Assembly (NCBI GenBank): GCA_017542725.1
Contig: JAFXWR010000125.1
Coordinates: 1-6,430, forward strand
Direction of reading: 5' to 3'
DNA length: 6,430 nt
Source: Lachnospiraceae bacterium
Lineage (GTDB): Bacteria; Bacillota_A; Clostridia; Lachnospirales; Lachnospiraceae
In this document: in pieces, positions 1 to 5,089 of the stretch
How the letters are laid out: every line of letters starts with the position of its first letter
Numbering within the stretch: position 1 is the first letter of the stretch
The notes under the pieces: generated by a model
Seen by the model: only the letters and a program-made list of their open reading frames with translations
The model's database searches: none
Told to the model about the DNA's origin: nothing
Program-made: the position numbers and the translations under genes

Positions 1-60
1 ATGATACTCTTTGTATACTAATTTACTAAATTTTTTTATAAACACCAAAGTCTTGATAAT
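1..60. other. Short non-coding stretch downstream of the leftward kinase-like gene
   Basis: This AT-rich stretch follows the stop codon of the leftward 360-residue gene. It has T-runs and short A/T tracts but no convincing hairpin terminator and no coding potential visible at this length. The 3' end of the leftward transcript probably lies here or just beyond the window edge. Confidence 0.5.
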
Positions 61-1143
61 TTAACTCATTTGATAACTATCTGGTTTATTAGATTTTTCA
101 GATTCTTTTAGTAGTGACTTTATTTCAGCTTGCATTTCATCTACGAATGCTCTTTTTGTTGCTTCCTCTACTGTTTCACTAAGCCAATCAGAATCATCTC
201 TGACACGTGATAAGTCCACTTTTTTGGGGGGGATATATTCTATATTCTCTAATAAAACACGACTGGGTCTGCAATTCCATATTTCCTTTTCCCCATTCTT
301 AATGAGCCTAACATTTCTATCTATTTCTTCTTTACGCATCTTTTCTAAGCCTTCAACATATTTTTTCATTCCTTCAGGATCGTTTGTGGGGACTTCTTTT
401 TCAATCCATGGTTTATAAGCTTGGTATTCAGGAATTACTTTATAAGCAGCCTTTTTTAGATTTTCTACCATTTGTTGACGGACTTTTTGAGTCGCTGATT
501 TTGGTAAGGTATCCATTAATGTAGCCATTGCGAACCCCATAACCAAAGTGCTTGTTTCCCATGGGCATAAGTTATTAGTTAAATTTTTATGATACAAATA
601 ATCAATATGAGTAAACCCACCATTCTTAGGGTCAGCATCATAAAATACATTTTTATGTTTAGGTTCAAGTCCAATATCAGCTTTTAGTAATTCAGAAGTT
701 GCGTACACCATGTCTTTGATGTGTTCGTAAGGTACACCATTTACGATATGCTGATCCGTCCCTAAATACTGAATCTCTGGGTAGTTTGCTAAATCTGCTA
801 TAGCCTCGTCTTCAACAGAGTTCATATCTCTATATTCAGTACATGGCTTCCCTTTTGCTTTTTCTTCTAACACCCAACAAATAGATTTATCTCCCTCAAT
901 TTCATCTTGTGTTTCCAAAATCCTACAAATGCAAGGGACTCCTTCATCAGCTAGTGCATCAATTTTTTCTTTCACTATTTTGATGTCACTTCTTGCTGTA
1001 CCATATTGAGCATAGTTTTTGTATTTTACTAAAACTACGTTATCTTCATCAAAAATATAACAAGGGCTACCCCCAACACTTTTATTTTCTAGTTCCCCTG
1101 ATTTAACTTTTTCTATATATTTCTCTATATCGTATTTTTTCAT
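61..1143 (-). CDS. Protein-kinase-fold-like protein of unknown function (360 aa)
   Basis: The start is ATG at 1143 with AGGAG at 1152-1156, eight bases upstream, and the stop is TAA. No signal peptide or membrane segment is visible, so it is probably cytosolic. The N-terminal half has the outline of a protein-kinase or aminoglycoside-phosphotransferase-like fold. A glycine-containing strand pair (GGSPCYIF, residues 24-31) leads to VLVK, whose K40 could be the ATP-contacting lysine. A hinge-like stretch LEEKAKGKPC lies at 92-101. A catalytic-loop-like GLEPKHKN (158-165) is followed by GFTHIDY (176-182), whose D181 would be the metal-binding aspartate. If this alignment holds, E160 stands where the catalytic aspartate normally is. 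The C-terminal 150 residues are charged and probably helical. The substrate is unknown. A terminator-like hairpin separates it from the upstream membrane-protein gene and no promoter of its own is obvious, so it may rely on read-through. The gene is surely real; the kinase-like assignment comes from motif order alone. Confidence 0.85.
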   Translation of the reverse strand: MKKYDIEKYIEKVKSGELENKSVGGSPCYIFDEDNVVLVKYKNYAQYGTARSDIKIVKEKIDALADEGVPCICRILETQDEIEGDKSICWVLEEKAKGKPCTEYRDMNSVEDEAIADLANYPEIQYLGTDQHIVNGVPYEHIKDMVYATSELLKADIGLEPKHKNVFYDADPKNGGFTHIDYLYHKNLTNNLCPWETSTLVMGFAMATLMDTLPKSATQKVRQQMVENLKKAAYKVIPEYQAYKPWIEKEVPTNDPEGMKKYVEGLEKMRKEEIDRNVRLIKNGEKEIWNCRPSRVLLENIEYIPPKKVDLSRVRDDSDWLSETVEEATKRAFVDEMQAEIKSLLKESEKSNKPDSYQMS

Positions 1144-1151
1144 AATTCGCG

Positions 1152-1156
1152 CTCCT
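1152..1156 (-). promoter_or_regulatory. Ribosome binding site of the kinase-like gene
   Basis: AGGAG on the minus strand lies eight bases before the ATG at 1143 and supports that start. Confidence 0.7.
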
Positions 1157-1171
1157 ACTTCTTCTCAAATT

Positions 1172-1193
1172 AAAAAGAGCTAACGCTCTTTTT
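1172..1193 (-). terminator. Symmetric hairpin terminator between the two leftward genes
   Basis: A perfect 9-bp stem (AAAAAGAGC at 1172-1180 with GCTCTTTTT at 1185-1193) closes a TAAC loop in plus-strand terms. The A and T runs flank the GC core on both strands, so it could stop transcription in either direction. On the minus strand it sits 16 bases after the stop of the membrane-protein gene and 28 bases before the start of the kinase-like gene, so it either ends the first transcript or attenuates the second. Confidence 0.75.
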
Positions 1194-1208
1194 GGGTGCT
1201 TTTTATTG

Positions 1209-1448
1209 TTAAGCACAGACGGTTGGTTTTTTGAATATAATTGTGCAAATTAAATCAATAAGCCAACAAATGGCACTAAATAAGATCCACAATATGCCGA
1301 CAACAATCATAAGCACATCACCTTTTTGACCACCTTTTACCAAACGATATACGGCGTATACCAAGTTTAGTACTGGCAAGCATAAAATAATTTTAGCCCA
1401 AAATGGTAGGTCATCCATAGCGCTAACAAAACCATTTTTCTCAGCCAT
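1209..1448 (-). CDS. Small two-helix membrane protein (79 aa)
   Basis: The start is ATG at 1448 with AAGGAGG (1456-1462) seven bases upstream, and a strong promoter lies just before it. Two hydrophobic segments are visible, at about residues 15-36 and 43-72, joined by a short basic loop (RLVKGGQKGD). This predicts a helical hairpin in the cytoplasmic membrane, with no cleavable signal peptide. The DLPFWAKIILCLPVLN start of the first helix recalls a small membrane-protein family I associate with gut Clostridia, but I know of no function. It has its own promoter and is followed by a terminator, so it is probably a single-gene transcript with possible read-through into the kinase-like gene. Confidence 0.85.
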   Translation of the reverse strand: MAEKNGFVSAMDDLPFWAKIILCLPVLNLVYAVYRLVKGGQKGDVLMIVVGILWILFSAICWLIDLICTIIFKKPTVCA

Positions 1449-1455
1449 AAATTTT

Positions 1456-1462
1456 CCTCCTT
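1456..1462 (-). promoter_or_regulatory. Ribosome binding site of the small membrane protein
   Basis: AAGGAGG on the minus strand lies seven bases before the ATG at 1448. It fixes this start and argues against a longer overlapping reading frame further upstream. Confidence 0.85.
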
Positions 1463-1477
1463 GAAAATTATAACTTC

Positions 1478-1506
1478 ATTATAAAACAATTTTTTCCAAA
1501 TGTCGA
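1478..1506 (-). promoter_or_regulatory. Sigma-A-type promoter of the small membrane-protein gene
   Basis: On the minus strand, TCGACA (1501-1506) is followed after exactly 17 bases by a perfect TATAAT (1478-1483). Transcription would start near 1471, giving a short leader of about 22 bases that contains the ribosome binding site. Dense A/T tracts upstream (about 1515-1550) could act as an UP element. Confidence 0.8.
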
Positions 1507-1597
1507 ATAAAAATGCTAAAAATTTATAAAAATTTTTGAAAAATTTTTTTGCCAAGTATTGTTATGTTATTTTTTTTCATAACTTTGATAAAACTGG

Positions 1598-1627
1598 TTG
1601 ACAATATGGTTTTAAATATGCTATACT
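1598..1627 (+). promoter_or_regulatory. Sigma-A-type promoter of tRNA-Ser
   Basis: A perfect TTGACA (1598-1603) and TATACT (1622-1627) are separated by 18 bases. The predicted start is near 1634, leaving a leader of about 80 bases before the mature tRNA. It diverges from the membrane-protein promoter, and the two share an A/T-rich region between about 1507 and 1597. Confidence 0.8.
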
Positions 1628-1638
1628 GTCTAAGCAGT

Positions 1639-1690
1639 GATGCGATATTTTAGTGCGTTAGCAGAGCATTAATTAATCATGTATTGCATC
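1639..1690 (+). other. Hairpin in the leader of the tRNA-Ser transcript
   Basis: GATGCGATAT (1639-1648) can pair over ten positions, two of them G-U, with GTATTGCATC (1681-1690), enclosing 32 bases. No T-run follows, so this is not a terminator. It lies between the promoter and the tRNA and would form in the precursor RNA. It may guide 5' processing or protect the leader; this is inferred from pairing only. Confidence 0.5.
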
Positions 1691-1697
1691 CTTGGTA

Positions 1698-1709
1698 AAT
1701 TGATCAATT
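1698..1709. repeat. 12-bp perfect palindrome just before the tRNA
   Basis: AATTGATCAATT is its own reverse complement and lies six bases before the first base of the tRNA. Such a short AT-rich palindrome can arise by chance. It could also be a protein-binding site or a small structure near the 5' processing point. Confidence 0.4.
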
Positions 1710-1715
1710 CAGCTT

Positions 1716-1806
1716 GGAGAGGTACTCAAGTGGCTGAAGAGACGTCCCTGCTAAGGACGCAGTACGGGAAACCGTAGCGAGGGTTCAAATCCCTCCCTCT
1801 CCGCCA
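1716..1806 (+). tRNA. tRNA-Ser, anticodon GCT (reads AGC/AGT)
   Basis: A complete class II cloverleaf is visible. The acceptor GGAGAGG (1716-1722) pairs with CCTCTCC (1796-1802), followed by discriminator G1803 and an encoded CCA. The anticodon stem CGTCC/GGACG closes the loop CTGCTAA, with GCT at 1750-1752. A long variable arm TACGG-GAAA-CCGTA, typical of serine tRNAs, precedes the T arm GAGGG-TTCAAAT-CCCTC. No stem is damaged, so the gene looks functional. It has its own promoter and terminator. tRNA 3' ends are common integration targets, and the accessory-type operon begins about 340 bases downstream. Confidence 0.97.
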
Positions 1807-1810
1807 TTCG

Positions 1811-1843
1811 AAACTGATAAGAACACCTTGTCAGTTTTTTTTT
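1811..1843 (+). terminator. Intrinsic terminator of tRNA-Ser
   Basis: AACTGATAAG (1812-1821) pairs with CTTGTCAGTT (1827-1836) with one G-U pair around a five-base loop, and the T-run extends nine bases to 1843. It begins five bases after the CCA end and defines the end of the tRNA precursor. Confidence 0.9.
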
Positions 1844-1877
1844 ATGTTATTTATATAGAAAATATCCTTATTCATCT

Positions 1878-1905
1878 TTGCTTTTTGTTGTGTCTGTTGT
1901 ATCAT
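1878..1905 (+). promoter_or_regulatory. Weak promoter-like pair upstream of the long hairpin
   Basis: TTGCTT (1878-1883) and TATCAT (1900-1905) are spaced by 16 bases. If active, it would make an RNA of about 115 bases ending at the hairpin terminator near 2026, with no reading frame inside. The match is only moderate and such pairs are frequent in AT-rich DNA. Confidence 0.2.
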
Positions 1906-1960
1906 AGTTTTCGTATTTATCAACGGAAAAAATTATCGCTTAAACAATTAAATATATTTT

Positions 1961-2022
1961 AAAAAGACTAGGTTTTAAATGTAAATCAATTAAATGGTTT
2001 ATGTTTAACCTGGTCTTTTTTT
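1961..2022. terminator. Long bidirectional hairpin terminator
   Basis: The outer 14-bp stem pairs 1961-1974 with 2007-2020 (one G-U pair). After a two-base bulge, nine further pairs (1977-1985 with 1998-2006, two of them G-U) close a 12-base loop. A-runs on one side and T-runs on the other let it act as a terminator in both directions. No gene ends within 100 bases on either side, which is unusual. It may insulate the rightward operon from tRNA transcription or end a small RNA. Confidence 0.7.
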
Positions 2023-2051
2023 ATTTTAAAGTCAATATTTTTTTCTTATCG

Positions 2052-2082
2052 TTGACAAATACTTGAAGATACCCAATTAAAA
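2052..2082 (+). promoter_or_regulatory. Candidate promoter of the rightward operon
   Basis: A perfect TTGACA (2052-2057) has no good partner. The best -10 candidates are AATTAA (2075-2080, spacing 17) and TTAAAA (2077-2082, spacing 19), each matching only three of six consensus bases. This is the only promoter-like signal near the start of the operon. The poor -10 may mean low activity or need for an activator. Confidence 0.4.
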
Positions 2083-2084
2083 GA

Positions 2085-2127
2085 TTTTTGCCAAACTATG
2101 CTACTTTGCCACTGCCAAAAAGGCAAA
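2085..2127 (+). repeat. TGCCA repeats and inverted repeat before the operon
   Basis: TGCCA occurs at about 2089, 2107 and 2113. TTTGCC (2105-2110) is mirrored by GGCAAA (2122-2127), and a smaller alternative pairing TGCC/GGCA around AAAAA is possible. The cluster sits between the promoter candidate and the ribosome binding site, where an operator or leader hairpin would be expected. The repeats are short, so this is suggestive only. Confidence 0.35.
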
Positions 2128-2134
2128 TCTAAAT

Positions 2135-2141
2135 AAGGAGG
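2135..2141 (+). promoter_or_regulatory. Ribosome binding site of the first operon gene
   Basis: AAGGAGG lies nine bases before the ATG at 2151, a near-ideal Shine-Dalgarno sequence supporting this start. Confidence 0.85.
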
Positions 2142-2150
2142 TTATAAAAT

Positions 2151-2408
2151 ATGACAAAAGAAGAAATTGAGTTTAAAAAATACTATTTAAAAGAATTTAG
2201 TTTCTTTGATGGCGAATGTGATATTACATTCAACATTGTTGCTATCAACTTTGATAAAAAGGTTATAGAAGTTGCTGTTACAAATCGTGGAAAGATAAGC
2301 GTTATTGAATACGACTTATGCCAAGATAAAAACGGCAACTTTTATTTCATTTATGGAGTTGATAGAAATGAAATCGCTATTGACGATTTTGAAAAAATTG
2401 AAGATTAA
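2151..2408 (+). CDS. Small conserved-looking mobile-element protein, unknown function (85 aa)
   Basis: This is the first gene of the rightward operon. The product is a soluble acidic protein with alternating hydrophobic and polar stretches (DITFNIVAI at 24-32, VIEVAVTNRGKISVIEYDL at 38-56, NFYFIYGV at 63-70), which points to a mainly beta-strand fold. No catalytic motif, metal site, signal peptide or membrane segment is visible. The VAVTNRGKIS and DLxxDKNGxFYFxYG patterns resemble, from memory, short proteins carried by mobile elements of gut Firmicutes, but I know no function. The stop codon overlaps the ribosome binding site of the next gene, so the two are probably co-transcribed and translationally linked. 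Confidence 0.85.
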   Translation: MTKEEIEFKKYYLKEFSFFDGECDITFNIVAINFDKKVIEVAVTNRGKISVIEYDLCQDKNGNFYFIYGVDRNEIAIDDFEKIED

Positions 2409-2420
2409 GGAGTTATACAA

Positions 2421-2681
2421 ATGAAACAGATTTTTAAAAATGTAGTGTTTGATGAAATTAAAAACACATTAGAAAAATTTACAAACAAGAGTTTATATCA
2501 ATGCCCTAATTGCGATTGCATAAATGAATGGGATGATACAAATTACAATCCAGAAGAAAGCACTTACACTTGCCCTAAATGTAGGCACACTTTTGATGAA
2601 AATGATTTACAAGAAGTTACTTTATTAGATTACATCACAGATTTATTTATCACATATAAAGGAGAAAAAGAAAATGACTAA
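2421..2681 (+). CDS. Zinc-ribbon protein, unknown function (86 aa)
   Basis: AAGGAG (2407-2412) precedes the ATG by eight bases. Two cysteine pairs, CPNC at residues 28-31 and CPKC at 51-54, separated by 19 residues, form a classic zinc-ribbon pattern; an extra C33 lies next to the first pair. A short helical segment precedes the ribbon (about 8-22) and an acidic-to-hydrophobic helix follows (about 61-80). Such ribbons bind nucleic acid or mediate protein contacts, but nothing here identifies the partner. Its last eight bases overlap the start of the next gene, consistent with translational coupling. Confidence 0.85.
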   Translation: MKQIFKNVVFDEIKNTLEKFTNKSLYQCPNCDCINEWDDTNYNPEESTYTCPKCRHTFDENDLQEVTLLDYITDLFITYKGEKEND

Positions 2682-3615
2682 ATACGAAATAAATGAACAA
2701 ATTGCAAAATCTGCAAAAGAATTAAATAGTTTTGACGACTATAAAGCCAATTCAGCAACAAACGAATACAACAGTTATTTAAACGACTTTGAACAAAATG
2801 TAAATGAACTTATGGCTAAACATCCAGAAAATTTAAACGAAGAAGCATTACAACTTATTGAGTATTATAAAGATAAGTATTCAAAGAAACTTGCATTTGC
2901 TATCAATAAATCAAATAGCATTGAAGCTATGATGCCAAGCATTATGATTTCTGGTGGTGGAAATTTCAATTTTAGAAAGAAAGAAAAACAAAATCGAGCA
3001 AGAGAAAACTTTTGGAATGAATATGGAAACTTATTTAATGAAGATAATTATTACTATAACAAAATAAGAAATATCATTCTGAATAAAGTTATTTACTCTG
3101 ATGATGCTATGGTTATTGAAAAGTTAGAAGCAAAAATAGACAACCTAAAAGAATTACAAAGCAAAATGAAAGAAGTTAATGCTTATTATAAAAAGAATAA
3201 AACTTTAAAAGGTTGTGAACTTTTGACCGAAGATGAAGCAATAAAGATTATGAACAATATACAATACCATTCTTGGTATCCTGTTCCATTTGCACCATTT
3301 GAACTAACTAATAATAACCAAAATATCCACCGACTTGAAGATCGGCTTGAAAGTTTGAAAAAATTAAAACAAAGAGCAAGCGAAGAAAACGAAAATAAAT
3401 ATATTCAAGTTGATGGTTTGCAAGTTGTTGAAGATGCAACAGATATGAGAATACGACTTATATTTAATGAGATACCTAATGAAAAAGTTAGAGAGTTAAT
3501 AAAACATTGGGGCTTTAAATGGTCGCCTAAAAATAGTGCTTGGCAACGACAACTAACAAGAAATGGAATATATGCTACAAATAAAGTTTTAGAACAATTA
3601 AAGGAGATGAACTAA
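2674..3615 (+). CDS. Conserved-looking mobile-element protein of unknown function (313 aa)
   Basis: AAGGAG (2659-2664) lies nine bases before the ATG, which overlaps the end of the zinc-ribbon gene. The N-terminal third is helical and charged. A distinctive central block reads PSIMISGGGNF followed by RKKEKQN (residues 88-107). A coiled-coil-like region (about 145-175) leads to the block VNAYYKKNKTLKGC (168-181). The C-terminal module (about 245-310) has strand-rich LIFNEIPNEKVRELI, then WGFKWSPKNSAWQRQLT (279-295), rich in aromatic and basic residues. The ISGGxNF, KxHKT/KxNKT and FxWxPxxxAWQRQLT motifs recall a family I associate with conjugative elements of Firmicutes, some members of which are parts of larger multidomain proteins. 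No enzymatic signature is clear. The basic aromatic C-terminus could contact nucleic acid, but this is inference. Confidence 0.9.
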   Translation: MTKYEINEQIAKSAKELNSFDDYKANSATNEYNSYLNDFEQNVNELMAKHPENLNEEALQLIEYYKDKYSKKLAFAINKSNSIEAMMPSIMISGGGNFNFRKKEKQNRARENFWNEYGNLFNEDNYYYNKIRNIILNKVIYSDDAMVIEKLEAKIDNLKELQSKMKEVNAYYKKNKTLKGCELLTEDEAIKIMNNIQYHSWYPVPFAPFELTNNNQNIHRLEDRLESLKKLKQRASEENENKYIQVDGLQVVEDATDMRIRLIFNEIPNEKVRELIKHWGFKWSPKNSAWQRQLTRNGIYATNKVLEQLKEMN

Positions 3616-3616
3616 T

Positions 3617-4210
3617 ATGGGACAATATTATAGTATTTTAACAAAAAGAAATAACAAATTTACAACTTATAGCAGGTCTTTCTATCTATCAAATGGAAAA
3701 ACTGAATATGAACCTGCAAAATTAACTGAACACAGTTGGATAAACAATCATACAATGAGTTGCTTTTCTAACATAATTTTAAGAAAACCAACAAAAGTTG
3801 CTTGGGTTGGAGATTATGCTGACCAATATGAAGAAAGCGAAACAGTTAACAATCTAACATATAGTGAAATACTTGAATTACATAATCAAGCTTGGGAAAA
3901 AGAAAGTAAAATAATGACTTTTAGACCACTATTAGTAAAGTATTTAATTTTAGTTAATTGGGACAAAAAAGAATATGTAATTATGTATGAATATATTGAA
4001 AAATCAACAACCAAAGATGGATGGTGCTTACACCCATTATCATTACTTACTGCATTAGGAAATGGCTTTGGTGGTGGTGATTATCGAGGTATAAACCAAG
4101 ACAAAGTTGGAATTTGGTGCTTTGATACAATATCATTTGAAAGTTATGATGTTGAAGAAAAATTAAAAGAACAAAACTTTACTAAATTAGATATAGAATT
4201 TAAGGAGTAA
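3617..4210 (+). CDS. MGQYY-family protein of unknown function (197 aa)
   Basis: AAGGAG (3601-3606) lies ten bases before the ATG, which follows the previous stop by one base. The protein starts MGQYY and contains EHSW (38-41), VAWVGDYAD (61-69), and HPLSLLTALGNGFGGGDYRG (139-158), then VGIWCFD (164-170). This ordered set of motifs recalls a family I know from plasmids, phages and integrative elements of Firmicutes, without an assigned function. The glycine-rich GNGFGGGDYRG loop and conserved H, D and W residues would fit a binding or catalytic pocket, yet no known enzyme class matches. No membrane segment or signal peptide is seen. It is tightly packed in the operon. Confidence 0.9.
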   Translation: MGQYYSILTKRNNKFTTYSRSFYLSNGKTEYEPAKLTEHSWINNHTMSCFSNIILRKPTKVAWVGDYADQYEESETVNNLTYSEILELHNQAWEKESKIMTFRPLLVKYLILVNWDKKEYVIMYEYIEKSTTKDGWCLHPLSLLTALGNGFGGGDYRGINQDKVGIWCFDTISFESYDVEEKLKEQNFTKLDIEFKE

Positions 4211-4215
4211 AACTT

Positions 4216-4449
4216 ATGAGAAATATTAAAGAAATTAAACCAATACTTACTGCACTATATTGCATCAACTTTATAAACGAGAAAAAAGATGAAGATATTG
4301 ACAAGATTATTAAATATGCTTTTGCAAGAATTTTAGATAGTAATACAAACCTTTTAACACTTGCTTGTGCTGGAAGAACAAAAAAAGATGTAATGAAAGA
4401 AATAAACCAATTTTTAAGTGAAGATACATTATATAAAGGTGGTGAATAA
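4216..4449 (+). CDS. Small helical protein of unknown function (77 aa)
   Basis: AAGGAG (4202-4207) overlaps the region just before the previous stop and lies eight bases ahead of the ATG at 4216. The product is predicted to be almost entirely helical and soluble, with a hydrophobic middle (LLTLACAG, about 46-53) and charged ends. I do not recognise it and see no motif that suggests a function. It ends in KGGE, and its last bases contain the ribosome binding site of the next gene, so translation of the two is likely coupled. Confidence 0.75.
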   Translation: MRNIKEIKPILTALYCINFINEKKDEDIDKIIKYAFARILDSNTNLLTLACAGRTKKDVMKEINQFLSEDTLYKGGE

Positions 4450-4450
4450 A

Positions 4451-4813
4451 ATGGCTAAAATAGAAGATTTAAAAAAGTATTTAAACTATGAATTTTCATC
4501 TGGCTGTTATACTGGTGAAGATTACAAAGAATTTGAAAGAAAATATATTAGTTATCTAAAAACAATATGTAAAGAAAATGGCTGGAAATTCGTGAGAGCA
4601 TTAAAAAATCACTACGAATTTTCGGCTTTTTTAGAAGTTAATTATCATTTCATTTATGTAAGTATTAGTGATGTTAGATTCTTTCAAAATGAATGGTATA
4701 ACAACATTTTGATTAGAACTGCAAAATCAGATATTGATTACACTGGTGGTTCTAATCATTACACCGACTTACCTAGTATAACAACAAATATATTAAATCT
4801 TGCAAGGAGTTAA
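4451..4813 (+). CDS. Conserved-looking mobile-element protein of unknown function (120 aa)
   Basis: The ATG at 4451 is preferred over an in-frame GTG at 4418, because AAAGGTGG (4436-4443) lies seven bases upstream and the longer form would overlap the previous gene by 32 bases. The protein has a helical N-terminus (GEDYKEFERKYISYLK, 22-37), a strand region, then SISDVRFF (71-78) and ILIRTAKSDIDYTGGSN (86-102). SISDVRFF and LIRTAKxxxDYTGGSN recall a family I have seen in accessory elements of gut Firmicutes; no function is known to me. No signal or membrane segment is visible. The next gene starts two bases after its stop. Confidence 0.85.
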   Translation: MAKIEDLKKYLNYEFSSGCYTGEDYKEFERKYISYLKTICKENGWKFVRALKNHYEFSAFLEVNYHFIYVSISDVRFFQNEWYNNILIRTAKSDIDYTGGSNHYTDLPSITTNILNLARS

Positions 4814-4814
4814 A

Positions 4815-5066
4815 ATGGTTATAGATAACAAATATGGCTATAAAGTATGCTATGAAGAACAAGAAAAAAATAAATTAAAAGTTCATTTAGTTACAAACAG
4901 TTTTGACTTGGCTATATGGGAAATAAATAACTATTTAAGAAATCCACAAAGAGATAGAAAAGATAATCATTTGTTAATAAAACCTATATGGCATTTATTT
5001 GAAGTCAAAACAAGTAAAGAATACAATAAGTTATGGAAAGGTTGTCCATTTAAGGACGACCTTTAA
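4815..5066 (+). CDS. Small conserved-looking mobile-element protein, unknown function (83 aa)
   Basis: The ATG at 4815 has AAGGAG (4804-4809) five bases upstream. An in-frame TTG at 4800 gives only five extra residues, has no such signal and is rejected. The sequence GYKVCYEEQEKNKLKVHLVTNS, then a DLAIWEINNYLRNP segment and a closing LWKGCPFKDDL, recalls a short family carried by integrative elements, again without function. Two cysteines (C12 and C77) are too far from others to make an obvious metal site. Its last codons form one arm of a stable RNA hairpin that also covers the stop codon. Confidence 0.85.
   Translation: MVIDNKYGYKVCYEEQEKNKLKVHLVTNSFDLAIWEINNYLRNPQRDRKDNHLLIKPIWHLFEVKTSKEYNKLWKGCPFKDDL
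5037..5064 (+). other. Hairpin covering the 3' end of the 83-residue gene
   Basis: AAAGGTTGTCC (5037-5047) pairs with GGACGACCTTT (5054-5064), eleven positions with one G-U, around the loop ATTTAA. An AT-rich stretch follows without a clean T-run, so full termination is doubtful. It could slow transcription, protect upstream RNA ends, or uncouple translation before the larger fusion gene, whose ribosome binding site begins 14 bases later. Confidence 0.5.
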
Positions 5067-5089
5067 TAATTTATTACAAGGAGAATAAA

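Larger units (their letters stand above)
1844..2150. other. Non-coding region between tRNA-Ser and the rightward operon
   Basis: No credible protein-coding gene is present on either strand in about 300 bases. It holds a T-rich stretch (1871-1910) with a weak promoter-like pair, a long hairpin with terminator character, a perfect TTGACA box, a cluster of TGCCA repeats, and the ribosome binding site of the first operon gene. If the rightward genes belong to an integrated element, this is the most likely terminal region of that element. Confidence 0.7.

Noticed and set aside
220..232. Programmed -1 frameshift site at the C7A6 tract
   Set aside because: In the reading frame the tract does not form a canonical X-XXY-YYZ heptamer and I see no stimulatory hairpin after it.
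224..418. Plus-strand 64-codon open frame
   Set aside because: It lies wholly inside the leftward kinase-like gene, has no ribosome binding site or promoter, and reads as an antisense shadow.
1367..1555. Minus-strand 62-codon open frame rich in Phe, Lys and Leu
   Set aside because: It overlaps the membrane-protein gene in another frame and runs over that gene's promoter and ribosome binding site; its composition reflects A/T tracts.
2085..2127. TGCCA repeats as replication iterons or a CRISPR array
   Set aside because: There are only three five-base copies at irregular spacing and no Rep or Cas gene nearby; far too little for either.
1807..2150. Riboswitch or T-box leader before the operon
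   Set aside because: No T-box sequence, conserved aptamer core or antiterminator pairing can be recognised; the long hairpin lies ahead of the promoter candidate, not after it.
4418..4450. GTG start extending the 120-residue protein by 11 residues
   Set aside because: It overlaps the upstream gene and has no ribosome binding site, whereas the ATG at 4451 has one at good spacing.
4800..4814. TTG start extending the 83-residue protein by five residues
   Set aside because: The AAGGAG at 4804-4809 lies after this TTG and is well placed only for the ATG at 4815.
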